Shown: positions 16,240 through 26,127 of the stretch, in pieces
How the letters are laid out: each line of letters starts with the position of its first letter
Position numbering within the stretch: the first letter of the stretch is position 1
Source of the DNA: Bacillota bacterium
GTDB taxonomy: Bacteria > Bacillota > Clostridia > Lachnospirales > Anaerotignaceae
Length of the DNA: 64,000 bases
Reading direction: 5' to 3'
Assembly (NCBI GenBank): GCA_021768705.1
Contig: JAETUG010000003.1
Span: 1-64,000, forward strand
Notes under the pieces: generated by a model
Told to the model about the DNA's origin: nothing
Databases searched by the model: none
The model's input: only the letters and a program-made list of their open reading frames with translations
Position numbers and translations under genes: made by a program

Positions 16240-16899
16240 TTGAAAACAGAAAATGAAATATTGGAAATGGCTTTTGCCATGTTTCTGGAGAAAGGGTTTT
16301 CCGAAGTTTCCACCAATGAGCTCATTCGGGAAGCAGGTCTGACCAAAGGCGGATTCTACTATTCTTTTAAGAGCAGAGAGGATTTGGACAGAAGAGTCAT
16401 CGAAAAATTTATTCACCCTTATTTCGCCTGTACTGCGGAGGAAATGCAGAAAGCATGGGAGGAAAGCAGGAAAAGCGCCCTTACGGGGGAATTGCTTTGG
16501 AAGTGCTTTTTCCAGCCCCAACGCTTTGCCAATTATCAGGCGGAGATCGGCAAAGAGATCTCCTTCCGCAATTTTTATTTCCTCATCTATGAAGGGATGA
16601 AGAAATTTCCGGAAGTGGCAGGGTATTATAAAGCCTTCAATCAGAAAAAGGGCGAAATGCTGCATCAGATCCTGGAACGGGGGCAGATGCGGGGCGAAGT
16701 CACTAAAACCCTTGATTTGGATAATTACGTCACCATGATCCTGGCAATGCAGGATGGCATTCTGGCACTGAAGGTGCTGGATGACAGCATTGATGACGAA
16801 GAAAAATATAAGAAAATACAATATCAGATGTGGAAGGATATTTCCACAGAGGAAAACAGTAAGTATACAGATGGAGGTGTGAAAAGTGCAGTATCTTAA
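16240..16899 (+). CDS. TetR/AcrR-family transcriptional regulator
   Basis: 219 residues. The N-terminal helix-turn-helix ([20 protein letters not shown], then [16 protein letters not shown]) is typical; the C-terminal ligand domain is not assignable. The start is TTG at 16240, seven bases after AAAGGAGGG. It overlaps the giant activase gene by 14 bases, so the two are co-expressed, and a palindrome in the promoter suggests it controls both. The ligand may be an acyl-CoA or substrate related to the activase, which is inference. Confidence 0.85.
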   Translation: MKTENEILEMAFAMFLEKGFSEVSTNELIREAGLTKGGFYYSFKSREDLDRRVIEKFIHPYFACTAEEMQKAWEESRKSALTGELLWKCFFQPQRFANYQAEIGKEISFRNFYFLIYEGMKKFPEVAGYYKAFNQKKGEMLHQILERGQMRGEVTKTLDLDNYVTMILAMQDGILALKVLDDSIDDEEKYKKIQYQMWKDISTEENSKYTDGGVKSAVS

Positions 16900-19800
16900 T
16901 GACAATACATATAAAATGGGCATCGATATTGGCTCCACAACCGTCAAAGTGGTTTTGGCCGATGAAGAGAACAAAATTGCATTCAGCAGATACAGAAGAC
17001 ACTTCTCAGAAATTAAAAAAACAGTAAAGGATATCCTGAAGGAAGCCAAGGAAGAGATCGGCAATGTGCTTTTTTCTGCCATGATCACAGGCAGCGGCGG
17101 CGTTGCTTTGGCAAAGGCCATCGGCGTGGAATTCATTCAGGAAGTCGTTGCTACAGCAAATGCCGTAGAAGCAACTGCCCCTCAGACCGATGTAGCCATC
17201 GAACTGGGCGGCGAAGATGCCAAGATCATCTACTTTGAAGGCGGCAATGTGGAACAGAGAATGAATGGCGTTTGTGCCGGCGGTACAGGTTCCTTTATCG
17301 ACCAGATGGCAAGCCTGCTGCAGACAGACGCTACAGGTCTGAATGAGCTGGCGAAGGGCTACAAAGTCATTTATCCCATCGCATCTCGTTGTGGTGTATT
17401 TGCAAAAACAGATATCCAGCCCCTCATCAACGAGGGGGCGAAGAAGGAAGACTTGGCGGCTTCCATTTTCCAGGCCGTTGTCAACCAGACGATTGCAGGT
17501 CTGGCCTGTGGGAAACCCATCCGCGGTCACGTGGCATTTTTGGGCGGTCCCCTGCATTTCCTGTCTGAACTGCGCCAGCGTTTTATCGAAACATTGAAGC
17601 TGACAGACGAAACCACCATCATTCCCGAAAATTCCCACCTGTTCGCAGCCTACGGCACAGCCGTTTCCAATAAAGGCGAAGCGACTTTGGATTTCGATAA
17701 TCTGCTGACAAAGCTGGAAGCAGGCGTGGAACTGACAGCAGAGGTTTCCCGTATGGAACCCCTGTTCCGAAATGAAGCAGACTATGCAGCCTTTCAGGAA
17801 CGCCATGACAAAGATAAAGTAAAACGTATCCCTATTTCCAATTACCATGGGGATGCTTTCCTGGGCATTGATGCAGGCTCCACCACCACAAAAGTGGCTC
17901 TGGTTTCCAAGGACGGCGACCTGCTCTATTCCTTCTATGCAGGCAATGAAGGCAACCCTCTGAATGTTGTGATGAAGAGCCTGAATGAGATGTATGACCT
18001 GATGCCGGAGGATGTTGTCATCCGCAATTCCTGCGTGACAGGCTATGGCGAAGGACTCATCAAGGAAGCCCTGATGATCGACTTGGGCTATATCGAGACC
18101 GTTGCCCACTATAAGGCAGCCCAGTTCTTTAAGCCCGATGTAGACTTCATTCTGGATATCGGCGGTCAGGATATGAAATGTATCCGCATCAAGGATAATG
18201 TCATCGACAGCGTTCTGCTGAACGAAGCATGTTCCTCAGGATGCGGCTCCTTCATTGAAACCTTTGCAAAATCCTTGAATTATTCTGTAGCGGATTTTGC
18301 GAAAGTGGCGCTGTTTGCGAAGAACCCCATCGACCTGGGCTCCCGTTGTACGGTATTTATGAACTCCCGTGTCAAACAGGCCCAGAAGGAAGGGGCAGAG
18401 GTTGCGGATATTTCTGCAGGTCTGGCTTATTCCGTTATCAAAAACGCATTGTTAAAAGTAATTAAAATTTCTGACCCTAAGGCGATGGGCAAATCCATGG
18501 TCGTACAGGGCGGTACCTTCTATAACGATGCCGTACTGAAAAGCTTTGAAATGATCAGCGGCAGACAGGCTGTCCGCCCCGATATTGCAGGGATCATGGG
18601 TGCCTTTGGCGCAGGTCTGATCGCCAGAGATAAATATACCGCAGGCTATCAGACAACTTTAATTAGTAGGGAAGAAATGAACGCATTGGAAGTACAGTCC
18701 AATATGGCAAGATGTCAGGGCTGCACCAACCACTGCCTGCTGACGGTCAACCTGTTCAGCGGCGGCAGACGCTTCATCACAGGCAACCGCTGTGAAAGAG
18801 GTTTGGGCAAGGAAAAGATCGAAGATCCCGCACCCAACCTGTATGAATATAAACGCCACAGATTGTTCGATTATGAACCCCTGACGGCGGAACAGGCCAC
18901 AAAGGGTACGGTTGGTATCCCCCGTGTGCTGAATATGTTTGAGGATTACCCCTTCTGGTACACCTTCTTTACCAAACTGGGTTACCGGGTGGTGCTTTCT
19001 CCTTATTCTTCCAAGGCCGTATTCGAAATGGGTATGGAATCCATTCCCAGTGAATCCGTCTGCTATCCTGCCAAACTGGTACACGGTCATGTGATGTGGC
19101 TCATCAATGAAGGGGTAGACTTCATCTTCTATCCCGGTATTGTTTATGAAAGACGAGACAGCGCAGCGGCAGATAATAACTACAACTGCCCCATCGTGGC
19201 ATCTTATAATGAAAATATCAAAAACAACGTAGAGGATTTGAAGGAAAGAAATGTAAAATTCATGAATCCTTTCCTCTCCTTTGATAATATCGAAACTGTT
19301 ATCAAACGTATGACAGAGGAATTCGTTCCTATGGGCTGTGATGCCAAAGAGATCAAAGCCGCTGTAGAAGCAGGCTGGAAAGAATGGGACAATTTCCGCA
19401 GAGATATGCGGAAAAAAGGCGAAGAAACCTTGGCATATATCAAGGAAAAGGGCATGACAGGCATTGTGCTGGCAGGCAGACCCTATCATGCAGACCCTGA
19501 GATCAACCATGGTATCCCTGAGCTGATCGCAGGCTATCGCATTGCCGTTCTGACAGAAGACAGCGTTGCGCATCTGGGTCATGTGGAACGTCCTACCATC
19601 GTGCGCGACCAGTGGACGTACCATTCCAGATTGTATGAAGCGGCAGGCTTTGTGAAAACCCAACAGAATCTGGAATTTGTACAGCTGAACTCCTTCGGCT
19701 GCGGTCTGGACGCTGTAACGACGGATGAAGTCAAGGGCATTCTGACAGCGGCAGGCAAAATTTACACTGCCCTGAAGATCGACGAAGTAAATAACCTGGG

Positions 19801-21190
19801 TGCGGCTCGTATCCGTATCCGTTCCCTGATCGCTGCCATCGAGGACAGAAAAGAAAAGAACGTGAAGATCAAAAAAGGCGATGCTTCCCTGCATCGTGTG
19901 CTCTTTACAAAGGAAATGAAGAAGGACTACACCATCATCTGCCCTCAGATGTCTCCCATCCATTTCGAACTGCTGGAACCTGCTTTCCGTCGGGCCGGCT
20001 ATCATATCGAGATCATGGAAGCGATGGATAAAAACGCCATCGACACAGGCTTGAAATATGTCAACAACGATGCATGCTATCCTGCATTGATCGCCATTGG
20101 GCAGCTGCTGAATGCACTGCTTTCCGGCAAATACGACCTGAACCGCACCGCTCTGCTGATTACCCAGACCGGCGGCGGCTGCCGTGCGACGAACTATATC
20201 GCTTTCATCCGTAAGGCTCTGGCGAATATGGGTATGCCCAATATCCCCGTTATCTCCATCAACCCTGCGGGTCTGGAAAAGAACCCCGGCTTTAAATATG
20301 AGCCCGGTCTGCTGCATCGTGTCATGCAGGCTATGGTATACGGCGACCTGTTCATGCGGGTGGTATACCGCACAAGACCTTATGAAAAGGTGAAGGGTTC
20401 TGCCAATGCCCTCCATCGGAAATGGGTAGAAAAGCTGAAAAAAGATCTTCTGAAAGCAGACAGAAAGACATACTGCGAAAATATCCGCAATATCATCAAG
20501 GATTTTGAGGAACTGGAATTGAATGATGTGGTAAAACCCCGTGTTGGTGTGGTAGGGGAAATTTTGGTAAAATTCCATCCCACAGCCAATAACGACCTGG
20601 TAAACCTGCTGGAAAGAGAAGGGGCAGAAGCAGTCGTTCCTGATCTTTTGACCTTCGCCCTCTACTGCTGCCATAACCAGGTGCAGAAGGAAAAATATCT
20701 GGGCGGCACCAGAAAAGCCCGTATCATTGGCAATATCGTGGCAAAGGTCATCGAATATTATCAGAAACCTATGATGGATGCTCTGGACAAGAGCAAGCGC
20801 TTCGATAAACCCGAGGATATCAAGAGCCTGGGCAAACAGGCAGAAAAAATCGTTTCCCTGTGTAACCAGACCGGTGAAGGCTGGTTCCTGACAGCAGAAA
20901 TGATCGAACTGATCCACAGCAATGTGCCCAATATCGTCTGCACACAGCCCTTCGGCTGTCTGCCCAACCATGTGGTAGGTAAGGGCGTCATCAAGGAACT
21001 GCGAAAACAGTATCCTATGTCCAATATCGTTGCCATCGACTATGACCCCGGCGCCAGCGAGGTCAACCAGCTGAACAGAATCAAACTGATGCTGGCAAGT
21101 GCCAATAAGAATTTGGAAAAAGCAAACGAACATAAAAAACTGAAAAAACCCCATTCTGTGGAGCAGGTAGCATTTAAAATGGAAGATTAA
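16886..21190 (+). CDS. 2-hydroxyacyl-CoA dehydratase activase-type fusion protein
   Basis: 1434 residues, cytoplasmic. Domain order: a first BadF/BcrA ATPase ([13 protein letters not shown] at 12; [15 protein letters not shown] with a cluster-type Cys); a second BadF/BcrA ATPase ([13 protein letters not shown] near 330; [16 protein letters not shown]); a DUF2229 region starting [10 protein letters not shown] near 610; and a C-terminal HgdB-like dehydratase region ([42 protein letters not shown]). HgdC-type activases use an Fe-S cluster and ATP to inject an electron into radical dehydratases; here activase and dehydratase-like parts are on one chain. Start GTG after GGAGG. The substrate is unknown. 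Confidence 0.88.
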   Translation: MQYLNDNTYKMGIDIGSTTVKVVLADEENKIAFSRYRRHFSEIKKTVKDILKEAKEEIGNVLFSAMITGSGGVALAKAIGVEFIQEVVATANAVEATAPQTDVAIELGGEDAKIIYFEGGNVEQRMNGVCAGGTGSFIDQMASLLQTDATGLNELAKGYKVIYPIASRCGVFAKTDIQPLINEGAKKEDLAASIFQAVVNQTIAGLACGKPIRGHVAFLGGPLHFLSELRQRFIETLKLTDETTIIPENSHLFAAYGTAVSNKGEATLDFDNLLTKLEAGVELTAEVSRMEPLFRNEADYAAFQERHDKDKVKRIPISNYHGDAFLGIDAGSTTTKVALVSKDGDLLYSFYAGNEGNPLNVVMKSLNEMYDLMPEDVVIRNSCVTGYGEGLIKEALMIDLGYIETVAHYKAAQFFKPDVDFILDIGGQDMKCIRIKDNVIDSVLLNEACSSGCGSFIETFAKSLNYSVADFAKVALFAKNPIDLGSRCTVFMNSRVKQAQKEGAEVADISAGLAYSVIKNALLKVIKISDPKAMGKSMVVQGGTFYNDAVLKSFEMISGRQAVRPDIAGIMGAFGAGLIARDKYTAGYQTTLISREEMNALEVQSNMARCQGCTNHCLLTVNLFSGGRRFITGNRCERGLGKEKIEDPAPNLYEYKRHRLFDYEPLTAEQATKGTVGIPRVLNMFEDYPFWYTFFTKLGYRVVLSPYSSKAVFEMGMESIPSESVCYPAKLVHGHVMWLINEGVDFIFYPGIVYERRDSAAADNNYNCPIVASYNENIKNNVEDLKERNVKFMNPFLSFDNIETVIKRMTEEFVPMGCDAKEIKAAVEAGWKEWDNFRRDMRKKGEETLAYIKEKGMTGIVLAGRPYHADPEINHGIPELIAGYRIAVLTEDSVAHLGHVERPTIVRDQWTYHSRLYEAAGFVKTQQNLEFVQLNSFGCGLDAVTTDEVKGILTAAGKIYTALKIDEVNNLGAARIRIRSLIAAIEDRKEKNVKIKKGDASLHRVLFTKEMKKDYTIICPQMSPIHFELLEPAFRRAGYHIEIMEAMDKNAIDTGLKYVNNDACYPALIAIGQLLNALLSGKYDLNRTALLITQTGGGCRATNYIAFIRKALANMGMPNIPVISINPAGLEKNPGFKYEPGLLHRVMQAMVYGDLFMRVVYRTRPYEKVKGSANALHRKWVEKLKKDLLKADRKTYCENIRNIIKDFEELELNDVVKPRVGVVGEILVKFHPTANNDLVNLLEREGAEAVVPDLLTFALYCCHNQVQKEKYLGGTRKARIIGNIVAKVIEYYQKPMMDALDKSKRFDKPEDIKSLGKQAEKIVSLCNQTGEGWFLTAEMIELIHSNVPNIVCTQPFGCLPNHVVGKGVIKELRKQYPMSNIVAIDYDPGASEVNQLNRIKLMLASANKNLEKANEHKKLKKPHSVEQVAFKMED

Positions 21191-21198
21191 GTACATAA

Positions 21199-21230
21199 GA
21201 CAAGAGCCCCTCTTTCGAGGGGCTCTTGTT
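21199..21230. terminator. Bidirectional terminator
   Basis: CAAGAGCCCCT-CTTTCG-AGGGGCTCTTG, a perfect 11-base stem between the convergent activase and HIT genes. Confidence 0.85.
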
Positions 21231-21234
21231 ATGC

Positions 21235-21645
21235 TCAGATCAAATTCTCCAATTTTGCCTTTACAGCGGCGATCTGCTCATCGGTGGGTTCTGTGGGCGT
21301 CCATGTCACGTTGATGCCATCGCCTTCCCTTCTGGGGATCAGATGGATATGGAAATGGAACACTGTCTGACCTGCCACTGTGCCGTTATTCTGCAGCACG
21401 TTCATGTGTTCAAAGCCCAGCACTTCCTTCATGGCTCTTGCCAGCTTTGCCGCCAGGGCATAAGCTCTGCCTGCCTGTTCGGGGTCGATTTCAAAGATAT
21501 TTGCCACATGGTTTTTGGGCAGGATCAGGGCATGGCCTTCTCCGGAAGGAAATCTGTCCAGAATCACTTTAAATTCGTCATTTTCGTATATGGTTGCAGA
21601 AGGGATCTCTCCTGCAATGATCTTGCAAAAAATACAATCGCTCAT
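21235..21645 (-). CDS. HIT-family (histidine triad) nucleotide-binding protein
   Basis: 136 residues. N-terminal CIFCKIIAGEIPS and the catalytic triad FHFHIHLIPR are diagnostic of HIT hydrolases (Hint-like), which cleave AMP from phosphoramidates or related nucleotides. Starts at ATG 21645 after AAAGGAAG. The cysteines of a C4/CxxC module are only partly present. Downstream of the ferritin-like gene on the same strand, 60 bases apart. Confidence 0.92.
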   Translation of the reverse strand: MSDCIFCKIIAGEIPSATIYENDEFKVILDRFPSGEGHALILPKNHVANIFEIDPEQAGRAYALAAKLARAMKEVLGFEHMNVLQNNGTVAGQTVFHFHIHLIPRREGDGINVTWTPTEPTDEQIAAVKAKLENLI

Positions 21646-21705
21646 GGGTATCTTCCTTTCTTTGGTGAATTTTTTCAGATACCCCAATCATATCATGAAT
21701 ATGTT

Positions 21706-22224
21706 TTAATTCCCAGAGGTTTTGCAAAAGTATTTTGCATACAGATGATTCAAAGCGGCGGTATGGTTCTGTTTGTCGGTGATGATCTCGAAAAAGGCAT
21801 TCCACAGGTCTTCTTCCGGCATGGAAAACAGCAGATTCCGATAAAAATTGATATCATCCATTTCGGTCAGTAGCAGTTCTTCCATCAGGGCGGGAGCTTC
21901 GGCGGTGATTTCCGGTTCCACGGCAGGTTCTGGCTCAACGGTATTGCCGAAGATGGTGAAGCCCACCTCCCGCAGCAGCCGCAGATGCTTCAGCCCATCC
22001 AGATACATCGCCTTCAGGATGGCTTCTGCTTCCGCCAGGTCGGTATTTTGTAGCAGTGTTTTGAATTTTCTTGCCGTTTGATGGGCTTCCTGCCGTGCCA
22101 GAGCCAGCAGTTCTTCCAGTCGCCGATCGGAGGAGAGGAGGGCAGTCTGGTCCGGCTGCATGGCGGTTTCCTTGGCACAGGTGTGGGTATCGTAGAGACG
22201 GGTATTTCGATTATATGGATACAT
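21706..22224 (-). CDS. Hypothetical protein, possible ferritin-like helical bundle
   Basis: 172 residues, largely helical, no membrane segment. An acidic linker (EPEPAVEPEITAEAP) separates a basic N-terminal helix pair from a second helical half with LLLTEMDDINFYRNLL, whose Glu/Asp spacing is reminiscent of ferritin-like domains. I cannot identify the metal ligands with certainty. Probably cotranscribed with the HIT gene. Confidence 0.5.
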   Translation of the reverse strand: MYPYNRNTRLYDTHTCAKETAMQPDQTALLSSDRRLEELLALARQEAHQTARKFKTLLQNTDLAEAEAILKAMYLDGLKHLRLLREVGFTIFGNTVEPEPAVEPEITAEAPALMEELLLTEMDDINFYRNLLFSMPEEDLWNAFFEIITDKQNHTAALNHLYAKYFCKTSGN

Positions 22225-22340
22225 GGGTTGTTCTCCTTTTCTGGGTAATATTTTTTTCTATCATCTTATGCGGAAAGGTTGTTTTTCTTTCCCAAAAGGG
22301 GATGGAATAGGCAAAAGGTATGGAAGAAACCTGCATTTAG

Positions 22341-22349
22341 TGATATAAT
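22341..22349 (+). promoter_or_regulatory. Extended -10 promoter before murG
   Basis: TGATATAAT (TGN plus TATAAT at 22344-22349), no good -35. It lies 43 bases before the murG start in an otherwise featureless 167-base gap. Confidence 0.5.
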
Positions 22350-22391
22350 CGTTGCAGTTTCTAAAGAATATCAATAAAGGTGGTTATATAG

Positions 22392-23459
22392 ATGAGCAAA
22401 AAGATCGTGCTGACAGGCGGCGGCACCGCCGGTCATGTTACCCCCAATCTGGCACTGCTGCCCTATTTAAGAGCAGAAGGCTACGAGATCGTATATATTG
22501 GTTCCGAAAACGGCATGGAACGCAGCCTGATCGAGGCAGAAGGCGTGACCTATTATGGCATCCCCACAGGCAAGCTGCGCCGTTACCTTTCCAAGGAGAA
22601 CCTTTCCGATGCGTTCAAGGTGGTAAAGGGCATCCATGCGGCGAAAAAGCTGCTGAAAAAGCTGAAACCCGATCTGGTATTTTCCAAAGGCGGCTTTGTG
22701 GCGGTTCCCGTTGTGCTGGGGGCAAAGAAAAACAATATTCCCGTTATCATCCATGAATCCGATATCACCCCCGGTCTGGCAAACAAGATCGCCATGCCCT
22801 CTGCCAGGGTGATCTGCTCCACCTTCCCCGAAACCCTGCAGTATGTGCCGAAGGGCAAGGGCGTCCACACAGGCACCCCCATCCGCAAGGAGCTTTTTGA
22901 AGGGAACAGAGCCAAAGGTCTGGCGGCCTGCGGTTTCAGCGGTGAAAAGCCTGTTTTGCTGATGATGGGCGGTTCCCTGGGGGCAGTGAAGCTGAACAAC
23001 TGCCTGCGGGAAATTTTGCCTGAGCTGACAAAAACTTTCGATATCATCCACCTTTGCGGCAAAGGCAATCTGGATGAAACGCTGTTGGGCAGAACAGACT
23101 ATAAACAATTCGAATATGTTTCCGATGGGCTGAACGACTTGTTTGCGGCGGCAGATTTCATCGTTTCCCGGGCAGGCAGCAACTCCATTTCCGAGTTTTT
23201 GGCACTGAAAAAGCCCCATCTGCTGATTCCCCTGAGCACAAGAGCCAGCCGTGGCGACCAGATTCTGAATGCGGCCTCCTTCGAAAAACAGGGCTTTGCC
23301 CGTGTGCTGGATGAGGATGAAATGACACCGGCATCTATGCAGAAGGAGATTTTTGCCCTTTATGAAAACAAAGACAAATATGTGGCGGCTATGGAAAAAA
23401 GCCACGCAGGGGATGGCGTAGAGGCAGTCATGACACAAATTAAGGCACTCATGCGTTGA
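22392..23459 (+). CDS. murG: UDP-GlcNAc transferase MurG (lipid II synthesis)
   Basis: 355 residues, GT28 family. N-terminal VLTGGGTAGHVTPNLAL (glycine-rich loop), the central SKGGFVAVPV and HESD motifs, and SRAGSNSISEFLALKKPHLLIP for UDP-GlcNAc binding are all present. It transfers GlcNAc to lipid I at the inner membrane face. RBS AAAGGTGG. Encoded alone rather than in a dcw cluster, as is common in Clostridia. Confidence 0.95.
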   Translation: MSKKIVLTGGGTAGHVTPNLALLPYLRAEGYEIVYIGSENGMERSLIEAEGVTYYGIPTGKLRRYLSKENLSDAFKVVKGIHAAKKLLKKLKPDLVFSKGGFVAVPVVLGAKKNNIPVIIHESDITPGLANKIAMPSARVICSTFPETLQYVPKGKGVHTGTPIRKELFEGNRAKGLAACGFSGEKPVLLMMGGSLGAVKLNNCLREILPELTKTFDIIHLCGKGNLDETLLGRTDYKQFEYVSDGLNDLFAAADFIVSRAGSNSISEFLALKKPHLLIPLSTRASRGDQILNAASFEKQGFARVLDEDEMTPASMQKEIFALYENKDKYVAAMEKSHAGDGVEAVMTQIKALMR

Positions 23460-23508
23460 AAAGCTTGATTTTTGAGAGGATTTTAAGAAACTCTTAAGAA
23501 TTTGCAAA

Positions 23509-23538
23509 TTGACACCCTTTGCTTGTATAGACTACAAT
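23509..23538 (+). promoter_or_regulatory. Sigma-A promoter for the cyclophilin lipoprotein
   Basis: TTGACA (23509-23514), 18-base spacer, TACAAT (23533-23538), 36 bases before the start codon. Confidence 0.8.
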
Positions 23539-23573
23539 GGTCTTTATGAGAAAGAAAAACGGAGGAAAGTGAA

Positions 23574-24371
23574 ATGAAGAAAAAATATCTTGCACTGGCT
23601 CTGGCGGCGGTGATGGCTTTTGGTGCTGCTGCCTGCGGTAAGGAAGCAGCCACAGAAAACACAGACCAGACAGCTACAGAAAATATAGATACAACATCCA
23701 TCCTGCAGGCCCAGATGCCCGCAGAAGGGGATGAAATTGCAGTCATTACCACATCCGCAGGGGTCGTGAAGATGATGTTTTATCCCGAAGAAGCACCCAA
23801 GGCAGTGGAAAATTTTAAAACACTGGCAAAAAGCGGCTATTATGATGGTCTGCTGTTCCACCGTGTCATCGATAATTTTATGGTGCAGACAGGCGATCCT
23901 GAAGGCACAGGCAGAGGCGGCGAAAGCTGCTGGGGCGAACCCTTCGCCGATGAAATTTCCCCCAAACTGCATTACTATAGAGGGGCAGTCGCTATGGCAA
24001 ATGCAGGCCACAATACAAACGGCAGCCAGTTCTTTATCGTGCAGCAGAAGGATGTAATGGAAGATGCACTGGCAGCACTGCAGGATGCAAGAGATAATAA
24101 TGAAGAAGAACTGGGCGTAACATTGACTGACGGCAACTATTATACCTTCAGCCAGCTGTTCCCCGATGAAGTGCTGAACTACTATAGAGAACAGGGCGGT
24201 GCAGCCCATCTGGAATATGTTTTCGGCAACCCTTATACCATCTTTGGTCAGGTATTCGAAGGGCTGGATGTCATCGATGCCATTGCAGGGGCAAAGACAG
24301 ACGAAAGCGACAAGCCTGTAGAGGATATCACCATCGAAAGCATCACATTTGAAAGCTATACGGCAGAGTAA
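23574..24371 (+). CDS. Cyclophilin-type peptidyl-prolyl isomerase lipoprotein
   Basis: 265 residues. The N-terminus is a lipoprotein signal with lipobox around Cys21 (FGAAAC), followed by a Thr/Glu-rich linker. The cyclophilin domain runs from about 55 to the end: LLFHRVIDNFMVQTGD, NTNGSQFFIV and TIFGQVFEGLDVID carry the conserved catalytic Arg, Gln and Phe positions. A roughly 45-residue insertion (VMEDALAALQDARDNNEEEL onward) interrupts the domain. It probably folds exported proteins outside the membrane. A second lipoprotein follows at once. Confidence 0.92.
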   Translation: MKKKYLALALAAVMAFGAAACGKEAATENTDQTATENIDTTSILQAQMPAEGDEIAVITTSAGVVKMMFYPEEAPKAVENFKTLAKSGYYDGLLFHRVIDNFMVQTGDPEGTGRGGESCWGEPFADEISPKLHYYRGAVAMANAGHNTNGSQFFIVQQKDVMEDALAALQDARDNNEEELGVTLTDGNYYTFSQLFPDEVLNYYREQGGAAHLEYVFGNPYTIFGQVFEGLDVIDAIAGAKTDESDKPVEDITIESITFESYTAE

Positions 24372-24392
24372 GTTTGGGAGGTATTGGGGAAA

Positions 24393-24872
24393 ATGAGAAA
24401 AAGAATGTTTGCAATGCTGTTGGCAGTCATTGGGGCAGTCAGCATGACAGCCTGTGGCGGCGAAGAAGTGCCTACCCAGGAAGTAGAATATGATATGACT
24501 TTTCAAAACCAGACAGGTATGGACGTTTCCAAGCTGGAGATCCGCTATGCGGATGATGCAGACTGGTCTGAGATCACTCTGACAGAGACGGAATGGAAAA
24601 ACGGCTATGGTATGCCCGTTTCCATGGCAGGTCAGATGCCTGTGGCAGAGGATGGCTGGCAGGTGCAGATGACCTTTGCCGATCATGAAACGATGATCTG
24701 GGACGGTGTGGATTTTGAGGATGAAACCATCTTGACTTTCTCCATCGATACAGACGGCGAACCCATGGTGGAGATGGCTGAGAAAGCCCCTGAAACAGAA
24801 CCCATAGAAACCGAGGCGGACGAAGAAGAATTGGCTGATGATGCAGCCGATCCGGAAATCGAAGAAGAATGA
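24393..24872 (+). CDS. Hypothetical acidic lipoprotein
   Basis: 159 residues. Signal peptide MRKRMFAMLLAVIGAVSMTAC with lipobox Cys21, then a beta-rich domain of about 95 residues (YDMTFQNQTGMDVSKLEIRY) and a very acidic C-terminal tail of Glu/Asp/Ala. No family recognised. ATG 24393 lies 11 bases after GGGAGG; a TTG further upstream is too close to the ribosome site. Transcribed with the cyclophilin lipoprotein. Confidence 0.7.
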   Translation: MRKRMFAMLLAVIGAVSMTACGGEEVPTQEVEYDMTFQNQTGMDVSKLEIRYADDADWSEITLTETEWKNGYGMPVSMAGQMPVAEDGWQVQMTFADHETMIWDGVDFEDETILTFSIDTDGEPMVEMAEKAPETEPIETEADEEELADDAADPEIEEE

Positions 24873-24879
24873 GAAAAAC

Positions 24880-24915
24880 GAGGTATGCTCTGAAAAAGGG
24901 CATGCCTTTTTTATT
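24880..24915 (+). terminator. Terminator after the lipoprotein pair
   Basis: AGGTATGCTC pairs with GGGCATGCCT, followed by T6. Confidence 0.85.
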
Positions 24916-25017
24916 TGTAAGAAAGTCTTAATGAAAATGTTCGGGATTTCTAAGAATCATTTGTTACACTATACAATAGAGAAAGAGAGGGGAGAGATGA
25001 AAAAGGAGGAATTTTAT

Positions 25018-25458
25018 ATGGAGAAAGTATTGGAAAAGATTTTGGTTTTGGTAACGGCGCAGAAAAGCTCTCTGCGATTGATCGAATATGGATTTGCGAC
25101 AGCCCGTTCCTGCGGTGGGGAACTACATATCCTCCATGTGCAGAAGGGGGACAGTGTATTTGAAAGCAACGATACCTTAAAGCTGCTGCAGAATCTGGTG
25201 GATTATGGCTGCAGGAGGGGTGGTGTCATCCATCTTGCCTGCGAAGAAGATGTTTCGGCCTATATCGGCCGCTTTGCGGAGGAGAAAGAGATCACCCGGG
25301 TGATTTTGGGTCAGCCGCCTGTAAAGGACGAAAAGAAGGGCAAAAAGAAAAGAGAAAATGAATTGGAAAAGATTCTGGCTGCCCTGCCGGAAGGGGTGGA
25401 AGTGCTGTTATATCCCCCTGCAGAGGAGGAACAGGCAGACAGAAGAAAAATCGGATAA
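25018..25458 (+). CDS. Universal-stress-protein-like (UspA fold) protein
   Basis: 146 residues. KILVLVTAQKSSLRLIEYGF, ELHILHVQKGD and a C-terminal TRVILGQPP resemble the USP nucleotide-binding alpha/beta fold, closer to the short USP region of KdpD sensor kinases than to full UspA. The canonical ATP-binding glycine loop is degenerate. The ATG at 25018 follows AAAGGAGG; an earlier ATG at 24997 has a poorly spaced ribosome site. It ends with a basic and acidic tail. Confidence 0.6.
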   Translation: MEKVLEKILVLVTAQKSSLRLIEYGFATARSCGGELHILHVQKGDSVFESNDTLKLLQNLVDYGCRRGGVIHLACEEDVSAYIGRFAEEKEITRVILGQPPVKDEKKGKKKRENELEKILAALPEGVEVLLYPPAEEEQADRRKIG

Positions 25459-25467
25459 AAAATATTG

Positions 25468-25497
25468 GCCCCGAAGTTTGCTTTCCGGGGCCTTTCT
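25468..25497 (+). terminator. Terminator after the USP-like gene
   Basis: GGCCCCG pairs with CGGGGCC around an AAGTTTGCTTTC loop region, followed by TTTCTT. Confidence 0.75.
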
Positions 25498-25539
25498 TGC
25501 AGGTTTCATTTTTTTCCTTGGCTATCGGTGCTTTTTTTG

Positions 25540-25568
25540 TTGCAAACGGGGGAAAATCATAGTATTAT
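25540..25568 (+). promoter_or_regulatory. Sigma-A promoter before the SEC-C gene
   Basis: TTGCAA (25540-25545), 17-base spacer, TATTAT (25563-25568). It probably drives the SEC-C, tsaC, rpiB, upp series. Confidence 0.7.
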
Positions 25569-25622
25569 TTGAAAGAATGGAGTAATCTGTGAAAAAATTA
25601 GAAATTTGAAGGAGAGACTAGC

Positions 25623-26123
25623 ATGAGCTTATATGAAAATTGGATGAAAAAGGCATTTTCCCAGGAAGGCCGCAGCGTGGAAGCTGTTTGGGAAGAATAC
25701 CTGCCCAAGGAACAGAAGATCTATGAATACATCATCGGCCAGAAGGTAGAAAAAGTGGAAGGCAGGATTTCTGAACTGGCAGAACGCTTCAGCATGACAG
25801 CAGAAATGATCGTTGCTTTTATCGATGGCCTGAACGCTTCTCTGGCAGAACCCTTTGATATGGAATCCCTGACAGAAGATAGCCAGGTTTGCATTAATAT
25901 CGATTTTGAAAAGCTGTTCAAGCTGATGATCGAATACAAAGCAGAACACCTGTCCACACTGCCCCAGTGGGACGGTATCTTCGATGAAGAAACAAGAAGA
26001 AGACTGGCACTGGAACAGAAAAGATCCAAAACCATCGTAAAAGGCGAAAAGATCGGCCGTAACGATCCCTGCCCTTGCGGTTCCGGCAAAAAATATAAAA
26101 AATGCTGCGGCGCAAACGCATAA
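25623..26123 (+). CDS. SEC-C motif protein
   Basis: 166 residues. The last 25 residues are a SEC-C zinc-binding module ([18 protein letters not shown]), as at the C-terminus of SecA; the preceding 140 residues are helical and unrecognised. The module suggests contact with SecB-like or ribosome-associated partners, but the role is unknown. RBS GGAGAG. Followed four bases later by the threonylcarbamoyl-AMP synthase. Confidence 0.85.
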   Translation: MSLYENWMKKAFSQEGRSVEAVWEEYLPKEQKIYEYIIGQKVEKVEGRISELAERFSMTAEMIVAFIDGLNASLAEPFDMESLTEDSQVCINIDFEKLFKLMIEYKAEHLSTLPQWDGIFDEETRRRLALEQKRSKTIVKGEKIGRNDPCPCGSGKKYKKCCGANA

Positions 26124-26127
26124 GACG

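Noticed and set aside
18659-21196. 845-codon open frame on the minus strand opposite the activase gene
   Set aside because: It is the mirror of a highly conserved coding sequence with strong codon bias; its translation is rich in Cys, His and Phe and shows no domain, and it has no ribosome site.
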